A stretch of 64,000 nt of DNA from CAWAMD01 sp963783045 (lineage in GTDB: Bacteria; Actinomycetota; Nitriliruptoria; Nitriliruptorales; Nitriliruptoraceae), in contig CAWAMD010000005.1 of assembly GCA_963783045.1 (NCBI GenBank), positions 372,001-436,000 on the forward strand. The letters are read 5' to 3'. Positions 16,859 to 28,841 of this stretch are shown here, piece by piece. Under the pieces are notes generated by a model. The model was not told where the DNA came from. It was given only the letters and a program-made list of their open reading frames with translations, and made no database searches. Position numbers and translations under genes: made by a program. The first letter of the stretch is position 1, and the number at the start of each line of letters is the position of its first letter.

Positions 16859-16864
16859 TACGGT
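16859..16864 (+). promoter_or_regulatory. Putative -10 box of the NarI-like/NasA operon
   Basis: TACGGT lies 22 nt before ATG 16887. The expected transcription start (~16871) is downstream of the alternative GTG 16869, which supports ATG 16887 as the true start, with GGAAAGG as its ribosome site. Confidence 0.45.
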
Positions 16865-16886
16865 CGAGGTGACGGAAAGGCTGGGC

Positions 16887-17920
16887 ATGGACCGCTCGCT
16901 CGATCGCCGCGCGCTCGGCTGGGGTGTCCTCGCCGTCGCCGTCGCGATCGGTCTGGTGATCGTCGGCTCCGGGGGCCTGACCTGGTTCGACGCCGCGCTC
17001 GTCGGCTACCTGTTCGGGACCCTCTTCGCGATCTTCGGCGTCGTCTACCGCTACGTCGTCTGGCTGCGGCGCCCGTCCACGGCGCGCCTGAACCAGCGCG
17101 GCTGGGAGCTGCTCTGGCGCGGTGAGCACCGTGGACGCAACCTCGCCGCGCTGCCCGGACTGATCGTCTCGAAGATCTTCGTCCAGGACTTCATCCGGCG
17201 GCGGTCACGGGCGCGCTGGGCCGCTCACCAGCTCATCTTCTGGGGCTGCATCCTGGCCGCCGCGGTGACCTTCCCGCTCGTGTTCGGATGGCTCCACTTC
17301 GAGTCGGTCGGCCAGAACGCCCGCCACTACCAGGCGTTCATCGGCGGCATCGGGACCTTCACCTTCGACTCGCGCGGGTTCATCGGCTGGGTCGTCATCC
17401 ACGCGCTCGACATCTCCGCGGTGCTCGTGCTCGCCGGCGTTGCGATCTTCCTGACGCGACGTTTGAAGGACCCGGGGGCCCTGGCGGTGGAGCGCTCCAA
17501 CGACTTCCTGCCGCTGGCCGGGCTCTTCGCCGTGTCGGTCACCGGCCTCATGCTGACCGTGTCGAACCTCTACATGGAGGGGCGGTTCTACACGTTCCTG
17601 ACGACCACCCACGCGCTGACGGTCATCCTCGGGCTGATGTACATCCCGTTCAGCAAGCTGTTCCACATCTTCCAGCGGCCCGGCAACCTCGGCGTCGCCT
17701 ACTACAAGCGGGAGGGGAGCGAAGGGCCGCAGGCGCACTGCACCGAGTGCGGCCAGCCCTACGCCTCGCAGATGCAGGTCGACGACCTCAAGGCGATCCT
17801 CCCGCAGCTCGGCTTCGACTACGACCTGCCCGACGGCGGCAGCTACCAGGACGTGTGCCCGCCCTGCCGCCGGCGGCTCGTGACCCTCGCCCAATCGCAA
17901 CGCGTCGGAGGCTTCGGCTG

Positions 17921-17921
<1 letters not shown>
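16887..17921 (+). CDS. NarI-like membrane electron-transfer protein with C-terminal four-Cys ribbon
   Basis: 344 aa. About six membrane helices (LGWGVLAVAVAIGLVIVG, ALVGYLFGTLFAIFGVVYRY, HQLIFWGCILAAAVTFPLVFG, VVIHALDISAVLVLAGVAIF, LPLAGLFAVSVTGLMLTVS, TTHALTVILGLMYIPFSKLFH) with His residues placed as in di-heme NarI/HdrE-type cytochromes. The soluble tail has CTECG...CPPCRR, a zinc- or Fe-S-binding ribbon. Its stop overlaps the start of the NasA-type gene (TGATG), so it is the likely membrane electron donor for that enzyme. The substrate quinone is inferred. Confidence 0.8.
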
Positions 17922-20221
<2,300 letters not shown>

Positions 20222-20278
20222 CCGCCCACCCTGACCCGCCACACCCGCACATCGCCCCCGAGCGTCGAAAGGGACCAC

Positions 20279-20968
20279 GTGCCGCAGCAGACCCAGGCCA
20301 ACGTCGACGAGATCGAGCGCTACCACGGCGCCGAGGGGGGTGACCTCACACCCGACCGCGAGGACGTCCTGTTCGTCATCGACCAGTCCCGCTGCATCGG
20401 CTGCCAGGCGTGCGTGGCCGCGTGCGCCGAGTGCGGCACCCACCGCGGCGAGTCGATGATCCACCTCGACTACGTCGACCGGGGCGCCTCCACCCAGACG
20501 GTCCCGATGGTGTGCATGCACTGCGAGGACCCGACCTGCGCCGAGGTGTGCCCGGCCGACGCGATCAAGCAGAACGAGGACGGCGTCGTGCAGTCCTCCC
20601 TGAAGCCCCGCTGCATCGGCTGCTCGAACTGCGTGAACGCCTGCCCCTTCGGCGTCCCGAAGATGATGGTCGAGATCGACCAGATGATGAAGTGCGACAT
20701 GTGCTACGACCGCACCTCCGAGGGACTCAAGCCCATGTGCGCGTCGGTCTGCCCGTCGCAGGCCCTGTGGTACGGGACGCGCGAGGAGTTCGAGCGCACC
20801 CGCGGTGGGCAGACCATCTCCGACTGGTCCTTCGGCAACCAGTCCGTCTCGACGAAGGTGGCCACCGTCGTCGACACCCGTGAGCCGGGGCCGATCGACG
20901 TGCTGCTCGGCCGGACTCCCGACTTCCAGTGGCAGGACGACCCCTTCGGCCTGGAGGGACACGGATGA
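20279..20968 (+). CDS. 4Fe-4S ferredoxin subunit of the NasA-type complex
   Basis: 229 aa, four-cluster ferredoxin: CIGCQACVAAC, CMHCEDPTCAEVC, CIGCSNCVNAC and CDMCYDR...CASVC. It belongs to the HycB/NrfC family and would carry electrons between the NarI-like or Rieske component and the Mo subunit. The GTG start follows CGAAAGGGACCAC. A 57-nt gap separates it from the catalytic gene, and its stop overlaps the Rieske start (ATGA). Confidence 0.93.
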   Translation: MPQQTQANVDEIERYHGAEGGDLTPDREDVLFVIDQSRCIGCQACVAACAECGTHRGESMIHLDYVDRGASTQTVPMVCMHCEDPTCAEVCPADAIKQNEDGVVQSSLKPRCIGCSNCVNACPFGVPKMMVEIDQMMKCDMCYDRTSEGLKPMCASVCPSQALWYGTREEFERTRGGQTISDWSFGNQSVSTKVATVVDTREPGPIDVLLGRTPDFQWQDDPFGLEGHG

Positions 20969-21510
20969 GCCCCCGAGACCCTCGCCGTGCGCCGGATCGT
21001 CGGCGCGCCCAGACAAGCGCCGCGAGCGACCAGGTCTGGCGCCGTGACTTCCCCTACACCTCCGCCGGAGAGGACACGGTCACCCGCCGGGAGTTCGGGC
21101 GCTACCTGGCGCTCGCCTCCGGGGCGTTCGCGGTCGGAAACGTCGGGATCGCGGCCTGGGCCTCGGCACGCACACCCCCGGTCGGCGAGCCGACCCCGGT
21201 CGTCGCCCTCGACGCGGTCCCCGAGGGTGGCAGCTACCTGTTCCGGTACCCGACCGAGCAGGACCCGGCGATCCTCGTCCGGCTCGCGGGCGGGGAGGTC
21301 CGGGCGTTCAGCCAGAAGTGCACGCACCTCGGCTGCGTCGTCTACTACGCCCCGTCCGAGCAGCAGCTCGAGTGCCCGTGCCACGAGGGGTTCTTCGACG
21401 CGGACACCGGCGAGGTCGTCGCCGGCCCTCCGACGCGTGACCTGCCCGAGATCCCGGTCGAGGTCCGCGACGGAACCGTGTGGACGGTCGGTGGGGAGAT
21501 GGCCGGATGA
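20965..21510 (+). CDS. Rieske [2Fe-2S] protein with Tat-like anchor
   Basis: 181 aa. After a polar N-terminus comes TRREFGRYLALASGAFAVGNVG, a twin-arginine-like signal/anchor. The C-terminal Rieske fold has both ligand loops, CTHLGC and CPCHEGFFD. Rieske centres are high-potential, so the protein could draw electrons from the quinol pool or a bc-type donor. Both ends overlap neighbours by ATGA, showing tight coupling to the ferredoxin and the small membrane protein. Confidence 0.93.
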   Translation: MSPRDPRRAPDRRRAQTSAASDQVWRRDFPYTSAGEDTVTRREFGRYLALASGAFAVGNVGIAAWASARTPPVGEPTPVVALDAVPEGGSYLFRYPTEQDPAILVRLAGGEVRAFSQKCTHLGCVVYYAPSEQQLECPCHEGFFDADTGEVVAGPPTRDLPEIPVEVRDGTVWTVGGEMAG

Positions 21511-21722
21511 AGCAGCGTGAGCGCAGCATCTCCACGGCCGTCTCGGTCTACATCATCGTCCTGCTGGCCCTCCAGATCTTCCTGCTGACCGTGGCGCTCG
21601 ACGGGCTGCTGGCCCACGAGCCAGGGCTGGCCTGGATCTCGGCCGGGACCTCGGTGGTCCTCGCGGGCGGTGCGGCGCTGTTCTACCGCTACCTGCGGGG
21701 ACCGGCGAGACGACCGAGATGA
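21507..21722 (+). CDS. Small two-helix membrane protein in the NasA-type operon
   Basis: 71 aa: a basic start, then VSVYIIVLLALQIFLLTVALDGLLA and WISAGTSVVLAGGAALFYRYL, ending in a basic tail. Its position between the Rieske and HPP genes, with ATGA overlaps on both sides, suggests an accessory subunit of the membrane complex. No named family is recognised with certainty. Confidence 0.75.
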   Translation: MKQRERSISTAVSVYIIVLLALQIFLLTVALDGLLAHEPGLAWISAGTSVVLAGGAALFYRYLRGPARRPR

Positions 21723-22375
21723 CCACCGACGACGATCAGGGCACGACCCCGGGCGCGCCACGCCGCCCGGGGCCGATCGGCGGCGACATGGCCGCCATCA
21801 TCTTCGGGCTGGCAGAGCGGGCGCGACTGACGACGCTGACCAGCCGCTACGACAACACGACGGTGATGGGCCTGTTCGCGTTCGTGAACGGGCTGATCTC
21901 GATCGCGATCATGTCGCTCGCCGCCTTCGTCAGCGGCGCGCCGTTCATCTTCCCGTCCCTCGGGCCCACGGCGTTCCTGTTCTTCTACACCCCGATGGCG
22001 CCGGCCTCGTCGCCGAAGAACGCCATCGGCGGGCACCTGATCGGGGCGCTGGCGGGCTACCTCGCGCTCGTCGTGTTCGGGCTGACCGACGCCGGACCGG
22101 CCCTCGCGACGAGCGTCACGGGGGGGCGCGTCGGCGCCGCGGCGCTGTCGCTCGCGCTCACCAGCGGGTTCATGGTCTGGTTCCGGGTGCCTCACCCGCC
22201 GGCCGGCGCGACCACGCTCATCGTGTCGCTCGGGATCCTGCGCGAACCGTGGCAGCTCGGGGTCCTCATGCTCGCCGTCGCCCTGCTGACCGTGCAGGGC
22301 TTCGTGATCAACCGCCTGGCCGGTCTCGACTATCCGGTGTGGGCGCCGCGAGGGTTGCCGCCACGATCGGACTGA
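21719..22375 (+). CDS. HPP-family membrane protein (probable nitrite transport)
   Basis: 218 aa. Five hydrophobic segments and the family hallmark PSLGPTAFLFF...HPPAGATTLIVSLG (the HPP motif). HPP proteins of cyanobacteria and chloroplasts have been shown to transport nitrite. A role moving nitrite across the membrane fits a cytoplasmic nitrate reductase in the same operon. It overlaps the preceding gene by ATGA and the tail of the opposing acyltransferase gene by 68 nt. Confidence 0.88.
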   Translation: MTTDDDQGTTPGAPRRPGPIGGDMAAIIFGLAERARLTTLTSRYDNTTVMGLFAFVNGLISIAIMSLAAFVSGAPFIFPSLGPTAFLFFYTPMAPASSPKNAIGGHLIGALAGYLALVVFGLTDAGPALATSVTGGRVGAAALSLALTSGFMVWFRVPHPPAGATTLIVSLGILREPWQLGVLMLAVALLTVQGFVINRLAGLDYPVWAPRGLPPRSD

Positions 22376-23459
22376 TGATCGTCCGCCAGGGCCAGTGCTC
22401 GGCGGTCTCGAGCGGGCCGCGGCGCACGACCGTGAGCCATCCGACGGCCAGCGCGGCGCTCACCGTCCCGAAGGCCGCCACGGTCCGCAGGCCCTCGGCG
22501 ACCGTCTCGGCCGGGAACAGGGTCGGGACGAGGTCGAAGATCAGCAGGTGGCCGACGTAGACGCTCAGCGCCACCTCCCCGAGCGCGGCCAGCGGCCGTA
22601 GCGCCCGCGGCCAGCGGTCCGCCGCGAGCAGGGCCAGCCCCAACGCGGCGAGCGCGAAGCCGATCGCGCCGACGACGGCCAGCGGCATCTCCGAGTGGCC
22701 GTGGACGCTCAGCACCCAGGTCCAGCCGCGCTCGTCGGGGGACACCGCGAGCAGGGTCTGGAGCCCTCGACCGACCAGGGTCGTACCGGCCAACAGCGCC
22801 ACGCCGACCACGACCAGACGCCGCTTGACCATCCCGTCGTTCAGATCGCGCCGCCCCAGCCACAGGCCGACCAGCATCGGCGTCATCCACGTGACGACGG
22901 GGTAGTAGCCGAAGAGGAAGAGCTCGCCGAGGAGGCCGCCCCGTGCCCGCCCCCCGAGGGGCAGGACCGCCCCCGGCAGCGTGGCGTGGGCCAGGAGCAC
23001 CGCAGCCGACCCGAGCGGGAGCAGCACGGCGGCCCACCACAGCAGCGTCCGGTCGCGTCGGCCCACGAAGGGGCTGAGCACCAGGAAGTACAGGGCGTAG
23101 TACTGCAGGATCACCGCGACCGGGTGGTCGAGGCCCTGCAGCCACAGCCCCACGGGCAGCAGCCACAGCGTCCGGTACCACAGGCGGGCCCGCACGAGCC
23201 GGGCGGGCCGCCGTCGCTCGAGCATCGCGACGCCGACCCCGGCGACCACGACGAAGAGGACCGACGCCTTCCCGTAGAAGCTCCCGTAGATCCACGCCGC
23301 CGGACCGTGCTCCTCGATGGGAAGCGGTCCGAAGTGGACCGTCACCATGCCGAGGATGGCCACGGCACGCGCCATGTCGACGCCTGCGATGCGGCGGCGC
23401 ACCGGCACGGAGACCTCGGGGGCTCCGGCGGGCTCGCGACCGAGCGCCGGCGCGGTCAC
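22308..23459 (-). CDS. Multi-helix membrane acyltransferase-like protein (DUF1624/DUF418-like)
   Basis: About 383 aa, around ten hydrophobic helices. The start RRRIAGVDMARAVAILGMVTVHFG is the hallmark of the heparan-alpha-glucosaminide N-acetyltransferase-like/DUF418 group, in which the conserved His acts in acyl transfer. Later segments include LALLAADRWPRALRPLAALGEVALSVYVGHLLIFD. No strong start is present. GTG 23459 is preferred because upstream sequence belongs to the acyl-CoA dehydrogenase promoter region; GTG nearer RRRIAGVD is possible. Substrate unknown. Confidence 0.75.
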   Translation of the reverse strand: MTAPALGREPAGAPEVSVPVRRRIAGVDMARAVAILGMVTVHFGPLPIEEHGPAAWIYGSFYGKASVLFVVVAGVGVAMLERRRPARLVRARLWYRTLWLLPVGLWLQGLDHPVAVILQYYALYFLVLSPFVGRRDRTLLWWAAVLLPLGSAAVLLAHATLPGAVLPLGGRARGGLLGELFLFGYYPVVTWMTPMLVGLWLGRRDLNDGMVKRRLVVVGVALLAGTTLVGRGLQTLLAVSPDERGWTWVLSVHGHSEMPLAVVGAIGFALAALGLALLAADRWPRALRPLAALGEVALSVYVGHLLIFDLVPTLFPAETVAEGLRTVAAFGTVSAALAVGWLTVVRRGPLETAEHWPWRTIISPIVAATLAAPTPDSRDRPGG

Positions 23460-23555
23460 CGCGCCAGCCGAGGTGCGTCGGTGGAACGGATGGTCCTCAT
23501 TCGTTCCGCCATTGCTACGGTGCCGACGGCGACGCCGACCGGGAGATGGCACATC

Positions 23556-24700
23556 GTGGATCGCAGGATCTTCACCGAGGAGCACGAGACGTTCCGGCAG
23601 ATGGTACGCCGGTTCGTCGAGGACGAGATCACCCCGTACCACGACACCTGGGAGCGTGAGGGGCTGGTCCCACGTGAGGTCTGGACGAAGGCCGGCGCGG
23701 TCGGGCTGCTCTGCACCGACGTACCGACCGAGTACGGCGGCGGTGGGGTCGACGACTTCCGCTACAACGCCGTCATCACCGAGGAGCTCTCCTACGCCGG
23801 CGCGTCCGGTGTCGGCATCCCGCTGCACAACGACGTGATCGTCCCTACCTGAAGCGGCACGCCACCGAGGAGCAGAAGCAGCGCTGGTTCCCCGGGATGA
23901 CGAGCGGCGAGCTCATCACCGCGATCGCGATGTCCGAGCCCGGGACCGGCTCGGACCTCGGCAACGTCGCGACCACGGCCATCAAGAAGGACGACGGCTC
24001 CTACGTCCTGAACGGTCAGAAGACCTTCATCACGAACGGCATCCAGTCCGACCTCGTGATCGTCGTCGCCAAGACCGACCCCTCGGCGGCGCACGCCGGC
24101 ATCAGCCTGCTGATGGTCGAGCGCGACATGCCGGGGTTCTCCCGCGGCAAGAAGCTCGAGAAGATCGGCATGCACGCCCAGGACACCGCCGAGCTGTTCT
24201 TCGACGACGTCCGGGTGCCGGCCTCCAACCTCATCGGCGAGGAGGGCAAGGGCTTCGCCTACCTCATGGAGGCCCTGCCGCAGGAGCGCCTGTCCGTCGC
24301 GGTCGGCGCGATGGCCGGCGCCGAGGGTGCGCTGGAGCTCACCACCCGGTACTGCCGCGAGCGCGAGGCCTTCGGGCGCCCGATCGGCTCGTTCCAGAAC
24401 TCGCGCTTCCAGCTCGCCGAGATGAAGACGATGATCACGATCGGCCGGCAGTTCGTCGACCGGTGCATCGAGCTGCACACCGAGGGCAAGCTCACCATCG
24501 AGGAGGCCGCCATGGCCAAGTGGTGGGTCACCGACATGCTCGACGACGTCGTCGACCGCGGGGTGCAGCTGCACGGCGGGTACGGCTACATCCGCGAGTA
24601 CCCGATCGCGAAGGCCTACGTCGACGCCCGGGTGCAGCGCATCTACGCCGGCACGAACGAGATCATGAAGGAGATCATCGGCCGCTCGATGGGCTTCTAG
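23556..24700 (+). pseudogene. Acyl-CoA dehydrogenase, interrupted by one -1 frameshift
   Basis: Starts at GTG 23556 (GGAGA ribosome site; possible -10 TACGGT at 23516). It reads FTEEHETFRQMVRRFVEDEI...LHNDVIVP, then hits a stop at 23850. The same protein continues in another frame with YLKRHATEEQKQRWFPGM. One missing C in the run at 23843-23845 explains it. Corrected length is 381 aa, normal for the family. FAD and substrate motifs are complete (AMSEPGTGSDL, GQKTFITNG, YGGYGYIREYP). The usual Glu of YEGT is Ala (RIYAGTNEIM), as in long-chain/isovaleryl types that use a Glu elsewhere. Confidence 0.9.
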
Positions 24701-24791
24701 CCGCCTCGCGGCAGCGTGCGGTCGGCGCCCGGCGGCTGCTCCCCCTGGCTCTCGCCGCCGACCATCAGCGGGACGGTGACGGGGGACAGGC

Positions 24792-27431
24792 ATGGGACGA
24801 CGAGCGGGGCGACCCGTGGCGCTGCGGGCGGCACGGGCAGGGGCACGGGCGCGAGCGGCCGCGGTGGCGATCGCGGTGCTGACCACGGCGGCGCTCGCGT
24901 CACCGGCGGGCGCGGCCACGGCGCCGTCGATCGTCGGCGCGGACCACCTGGCCGCCAGCCCGGACTACGCGACCGAGACCTTCGGCGACCCCTGGGACAT
25001 GGCAGGACCGTCCGATCTGCTCCTCGACGACGGTGGCCCGGCCATGGGGCTGGTCGGCCCCCGCTTCGCCGACGGCCGGCTGACCTTCGACACGGGCCCG
25101 AGCGGCTTCACGGTCAACCCCGTCTGGATCGAGTACACCGGCGCGCTGGCCGTGGGACGCGACGGCCCGGCCCATCCCGTCGACGCGTCCCGCTACACGC
25201 GGATGAGCATCCGCATGTACGCGTCCGCGCGTGTCCCCGCGGCCGTGCAGTGGTTCCGCTGTCGCGAGTTCACCAACGACTGTCTGGGTGGACACCGTTT
25301 CACCGCCGAGCCGGGCTGGCACACCTACGACCTCCCCATGGTGAACGAGTTCCCGGGGCTGCCACAGGAATGGGCGGGGAACGTCCTCGGCGTCCGGGTG
25401 TCGGTCAACCTCGGTGACGGCCACGCAGCGATCGACTGGATGCGCCTGTACCGCCCGACGGCGCCGGTCACCGTCGACCCCCACGGGGGGCGGGCGCTGT
25501 TCTGGGACCGCAACACGAACCGGGCCGACAACACCCCGGACAACCCCGGCTGGGGGCCGCTCACGGGCACGACCTTCCCCGCCGGTGCCTACCCGCCTGG
25601 CACCTACTACATCGGCAGCGACACCGGGTACAGCAGCGCCCTGACCATCACCGCGCCACCGCAACCGGTCATCGACGACCCGGACGCCGCCGGTGGTGAC
25701 GACTACGCCACCGTGACGACGGGCGACGCGTGGGACTTCTCACAGCCCTCCGACGCCGCCCGGGTGGTGCACGTGACCGACCTGTCGTGGTCCGGCGGGC
25801 AGCTGCACGCCACGAACGGCGGCACCGCCCCGAACGACCCGCTGGTCGAGCTGCGCATGGGACCGCTCGTCGACCCGGCCCGCTACCACCGGCTGACCGT
25901 CCGGATGACCTACGACGGTCCGTTCGGGCTCGCCGACGCGCCCGGCGGTGGGACCCACGGCCGGCTGCTGTGGCGGCGGGCCGACCGGGGCATCGAGTGG
26001 CAGAACAGCGCCGAGATCGTCACCTGGACCGACCGCGACACCTACACCGTCGACCTCGCCCGACCGGCGTCCGAGGTCGCCGAGTCCGGACCCGGCTGGC
26101 TCGGCAGCGGGATCACGGCGCTGCGGTGGGACCCGAACGAGGACCGGGGCCCACGGCGTTGGCACCTGGACGACATCCGGCTCGCGGCCGACGACGCCAC
26201 CCGCGGGGGTGCCTTCGACATCCGCTGGCACGACGACGCGGCGTCCCCCGATGCCCGGGTCACGATCGAGGCGTCACGCGACCCGGCCGGTCGTGACCGT
26301 GTCACCATCGCCGACGGGCTGACCGAGCAGGCGGCCGGCAACGTCTTCCGGTGGCGCACCGGAGGGCTGGCGCCCGGCAGGTGGTGGCTGCACGTCACGG
26401 TCCGCTCGGCGAACGGCACGGGGCGGACGCACGCGTCGGGTCCGCTCGTCGTCGACGGCGTCGGCGCCGTCGCGGCGGCCGCCCCGTCCGTGGAGGAGGC
26501 ACGGGTCGCGGGAGCCGACCGGCTGGCCACCGCCGTCGCGCTGAGCCGAAGCGCGTTCGCCACCGCGCCGGCCGTCGTTCTGGTGCGCGCCGACGACTAT
26601 CCCGACGCCCTGTCGGCCGCACCGCTGGCTGCTGCCGTGGGCGGCCCGGTGCTCCTGGACACCGCCGACCACCTCGAGCCCCGGGTGGGGGACGAGATCG
26701 TCCGGCTCGGGGCGCGCACCGTCTACGTCGCCGGTGGGGTCAGCGCACAGTCGGACGCCGTCGTCCGCAACGTCGCCGCCCTCCCCGGCCACCCGCGGGT
26801 GGTGAGGCTGGCGGGGCCCGACCGCTACGCGACCGCCGCGGCGCTCGCGCGCGAAGCGGTGGCCCGGTGGCGGGCACAGGGCATCGACTCGGCAGGCGAC
26901 GCGGTGCTCGTGGCTCTCGGGACCGGGTTCGCCGACGCCCTCGCGGCCGGGCCGCTCGCGGCGGCGACCCACCAGCCGCTCCTGCTCGTCGCACCGACCG
27001 CGGTTCCCTCCTCGACGCGGACGGCACTCGCCGACCTGCAGGCGCGGACGGCCACGATCGTCGGCGGGACGGCCGCGATCCCGGCCTCCGTCGAGAACGC
27101 GTTGCGTCTGCCCACCCGCCGTGTCGCCGGTGCCTCCCGCTACGCGACGGCGATCGCGGCGGCCCGTGCCGCGATCGCCGGCGGCGCCAGCGCAGACCAC
27201 GTTCTCGTCGGCACGGGCCGGACCTACCCCGACGCGCTGGCCGCCGCCCCGGCGGCAGCGCACCTGGGCGGGATCCTGCTGCTGACCGACCGGGACGTCG
27301 TGCTGGCGGACATCCGAGGCTTCCTCGGGACCCTCGGCCACGCGCCGGCGCTGCTCCGCGTCGCCGGTGGCTTCAACGCCGTCACGGATCCGGTCGTGGC
27401 GACCCTGCTGGCAGCCGCGGGCGCCGCCTGA
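24792..27431 (+). CDS. Secreted surface protein with two beta-sandwich modules and three CWB2 repeats
   Basis: 879 aa. Signal peptide in the first ~42 residues (AVAIAVLTTAALASPAGAA). Two related carbohydrate-binding-like modules begin SPDYATETFGDPWDMAGPSD (~53) and GDDYATVTTGDAWDFSQPSD (~296), so the pair is an internal duplication. The C-terminus (~570-875) has three CWB2 repeats marked by VAGADRLATAVALS, LAGPDRYATAAALA and VAGASRYATAIAAA, each followed by a DALAAAPLA-type segment and an IVGG-type strand. CWB2 anchors proteins to cell-wall polymer. Ligand and role are unknown. A lytic transglycosylase gene follows. Confidence 0.88.
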   Translation: MGRRAGRPVALRAARAGARARAAAVAIAVLTTAALASPAGAATAPSIVGADHLAASPDYATETFGDPWDMAGPSDLLLDDGGPAMGLVGPRFADGRLTFDTGPSGFTVNPVWIEYTGALAVGRDGPAHPVDASRYTRMSIRMYASARVPAAVQWFRCREFTNDCLGGHRFTAEPGWHTYDLPMVNEFPGLPQEWAGNVLGVRVSVNLGDGHAAIDWMRLYRPTAPVTVDPHGGRALFWDRNTNRADNTPDNPGWGPLTGTTFPAGAYPPGTYYIGSDTGYSSALTITAPPQPVIDDPDAAGGDDYATVTTGDAWDFSQPSDAARVVHVTDLSWSGGQLHATNGGTAPNDPLVELRMGPLVDPARYHRLTVRMTYDGPFGLADAPGGGTHGRLLWRRADRGIEWQNSAEIVTWTDRDTYTVDLARPASEVAESGPGWLGSGITALRWDPNEDRGPRRWHLDDIRLAADDATRGGAFDIRWHDDAASPDARVTIEASRDPAGRDRVTIADGLTEQAAGNVFRWRTGGLAPGRWWLHVTVRSANGTGRTHASGPLVVDGVGAVAAAAPSVEEARVAGADRLATAVALSRSAFATAPAVVLVRADDYPDALSAAPLAAAVGGPVLLDTADHLEPRVGDEIVRLGARTVYVAGGVSAQSDAVVRNVAALPGHPRVVRLAGPDRYATAAALAREAVARWRAQGIDSAGDAVLVALGTGFADALAAGPLAAATHQPLLLVAPTAVPSSTRTALADLQARTATIVGGTAAIPASVENALRLPTRRVAGASRYATAIAAARAAIAGGASADHVLVGTGRTYPDALAAAPAAAHLGGILLLTDRDVVLADIRGFLGTLGHAPALLRVAGGFNAVTDPVVATLLAAAGAA

Positions 27432-27586
27432 CGACCGACCGTCACGCCCGGCTCACCGGCGGTACGACCACACCCCGCGGGGTACCGACCGACGGACGGG
27501 CAACACGGCACAACGGACACATCAGACACGCGGCGGGGCACCCTAGGGTCGCTTGGCGTGCCCCCGGCCCCGACCCGGAGCCTCGC

Positions 27587-28813
27587 GTGCGTCGAACCGT
27601 CGCCCTCACCATCCTGATCGCGCTCAGCGCGCTCAGCGCGCTCGCCGCCGCCGTCCCGGCCCGGGCGCAGCCCGACGACGGGCAGCTGCAGGCGGCTCGG
27701 TCGCGGCTCGAGCAGCTCGACGCCCGACTCGACGACGCCCTGGCCGCCGTCGACGCCGCCGACGCGCGCGTGTCGGCCGCACAGACGAAGCTGACCGCGG
27801 TACGACACGACCTCGTCGAGGCGAAGCAGGTCGTGGCGGCCCGGAAGGCGGAGGAGGCGGCCGCCCGCCAGAACGCGGACGCCGCCACGCGGAAGGCGGA
27901 GCGGATCGCCGACGTCCTGGCCCGGGTGCAGACGCAGCTCGAGGACCGGGTCGCCGACGCGTACATCCACGGCTCGACGGACACGAGCCGGCTGCTGCTC
28001 CGGGGAATCACGCAGGCCGAGGGCACCCACAACGTCGCGGTCGCCGTGAAGACGGTCGAGAACATCCTCGGCAAGGACACCGACCTCGTGGCCAAGGCCC
28101 AGGAGCTCGCGACGGCCGCCGACCGGGCCCGTCGTGAGGCCGAGGCCGCCCACGCCCGTGCGGCAGCGGCCACCGACGAGGCGCAGCAGCACCAGGCCGA
28201 GGTCGACGCCCTCGTCCAGCAGCGGCAGCAGATCCTCGACCAGATCGAGGCGGCCCGGGCCGAGGCTGCGTCCGTCGCCCGCGACATCGCCGCCGACAAG
28301 GCGGCACAGGAGCGCCTCGTCGGTCGGCTGCAGCAGGCCCTGAGCGGTCTCGGCAGCGTCCTGCGGACCCCCGAGCCCGATGCGCCGCTCGACGGCGCGG
28401 CGCCGGCCTGGTCGGCCCTGCTGCCGGAGGGTGGCGCGCGCTGGGCGCCGGCGCTCGTCGGTGCCGCCCGGCGTGCCGGGATGGAGCCCCGGCTGCTCGC
28501 GGCCCTCGTCTGGACCGAGTCGCGCTTCGAGTCGACCGCCGTCTCGCCGGTGGGGGCGATCGGGTTGACCCAGCTCATGCCCGGCACCGCCCGCCAGCTC
28601 GGGGTCGACCCGCACGACCCCGTCCAGAACCTTCTCGGCGGTGCCCGGTACGTGCGCGCCCAGATCGCCGACTTCGGCGACGCCCGGCTGGGGCTGGCCG
28701 CCTACAACGCCGGGCCCGGGCGGGTCGAGGCGGCGGGCGGCGTCCCCGAGATCGTCGAGACGCAGCTCTACGTCCTGCGGATCGTGCAGCGCTTCCGGCG
28801 GCTCAGCGGCTGA
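27587..28813 (+). CDS. Secreted coiled-coil lytic transglycosylase (SLT family)
   Basis: 408 aa. Signal peptide (VALTILIALSALSALAAAVPARA), then a long Ala/Glu/Gln-rich coiled coil (~30-245) of the kind found in peptidoglycan hydrolase regulators. The C-terminal SLT domain (~280-408) has MEPRLLAALVWTESRFESTAVSPVGAIGLTQLMPGTA (catalytic Glu in TESRF) and RLGLAAYNAGPGRV. It cleaves peptidoglycan between MurNAc and GlcNAc. The GTG start has GGAG 6 nt upstream. TAGGGT at 27544-27549 is a likely -10 box. Confidence 0.9.
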   Translation: MRRTVALTILIALSALSALAAAVPARAQPDDGQLQAARSRLEQLDARLDDALAAVDAADARVSAAQTKLTAVRHDLVEAKQVVAARKAEEAAARQNADAATRKAERIADVLARVQTQLEDRVADAYIHGSTDTSRLLLRGITQAEGTHNVAVAVKTVENILGKDTDLVAKAQELATAADRARREAEAAHARAAAATDEAQQHQAEVDALVQQRQQILDQIEAARAEAASVARDIAADKAAQERLVGRLQQALSGLGSVLRTPEPDAPLDGAAPAWSALLPEGGARWAPALVGAARRAGMEPRLLAALVWTESRFESTAVSPVGAIGLTQLMPGTARQLGVDPHDPVQNLLGGARYVRAQIADFGDARLGLAAYNAGPGRVEAAGGVPEIVETQLYVLRIVQRFRRLSG

Positions 28814-28841
28814 GCGGGCACGCCCGGCACGACACGGTCAC

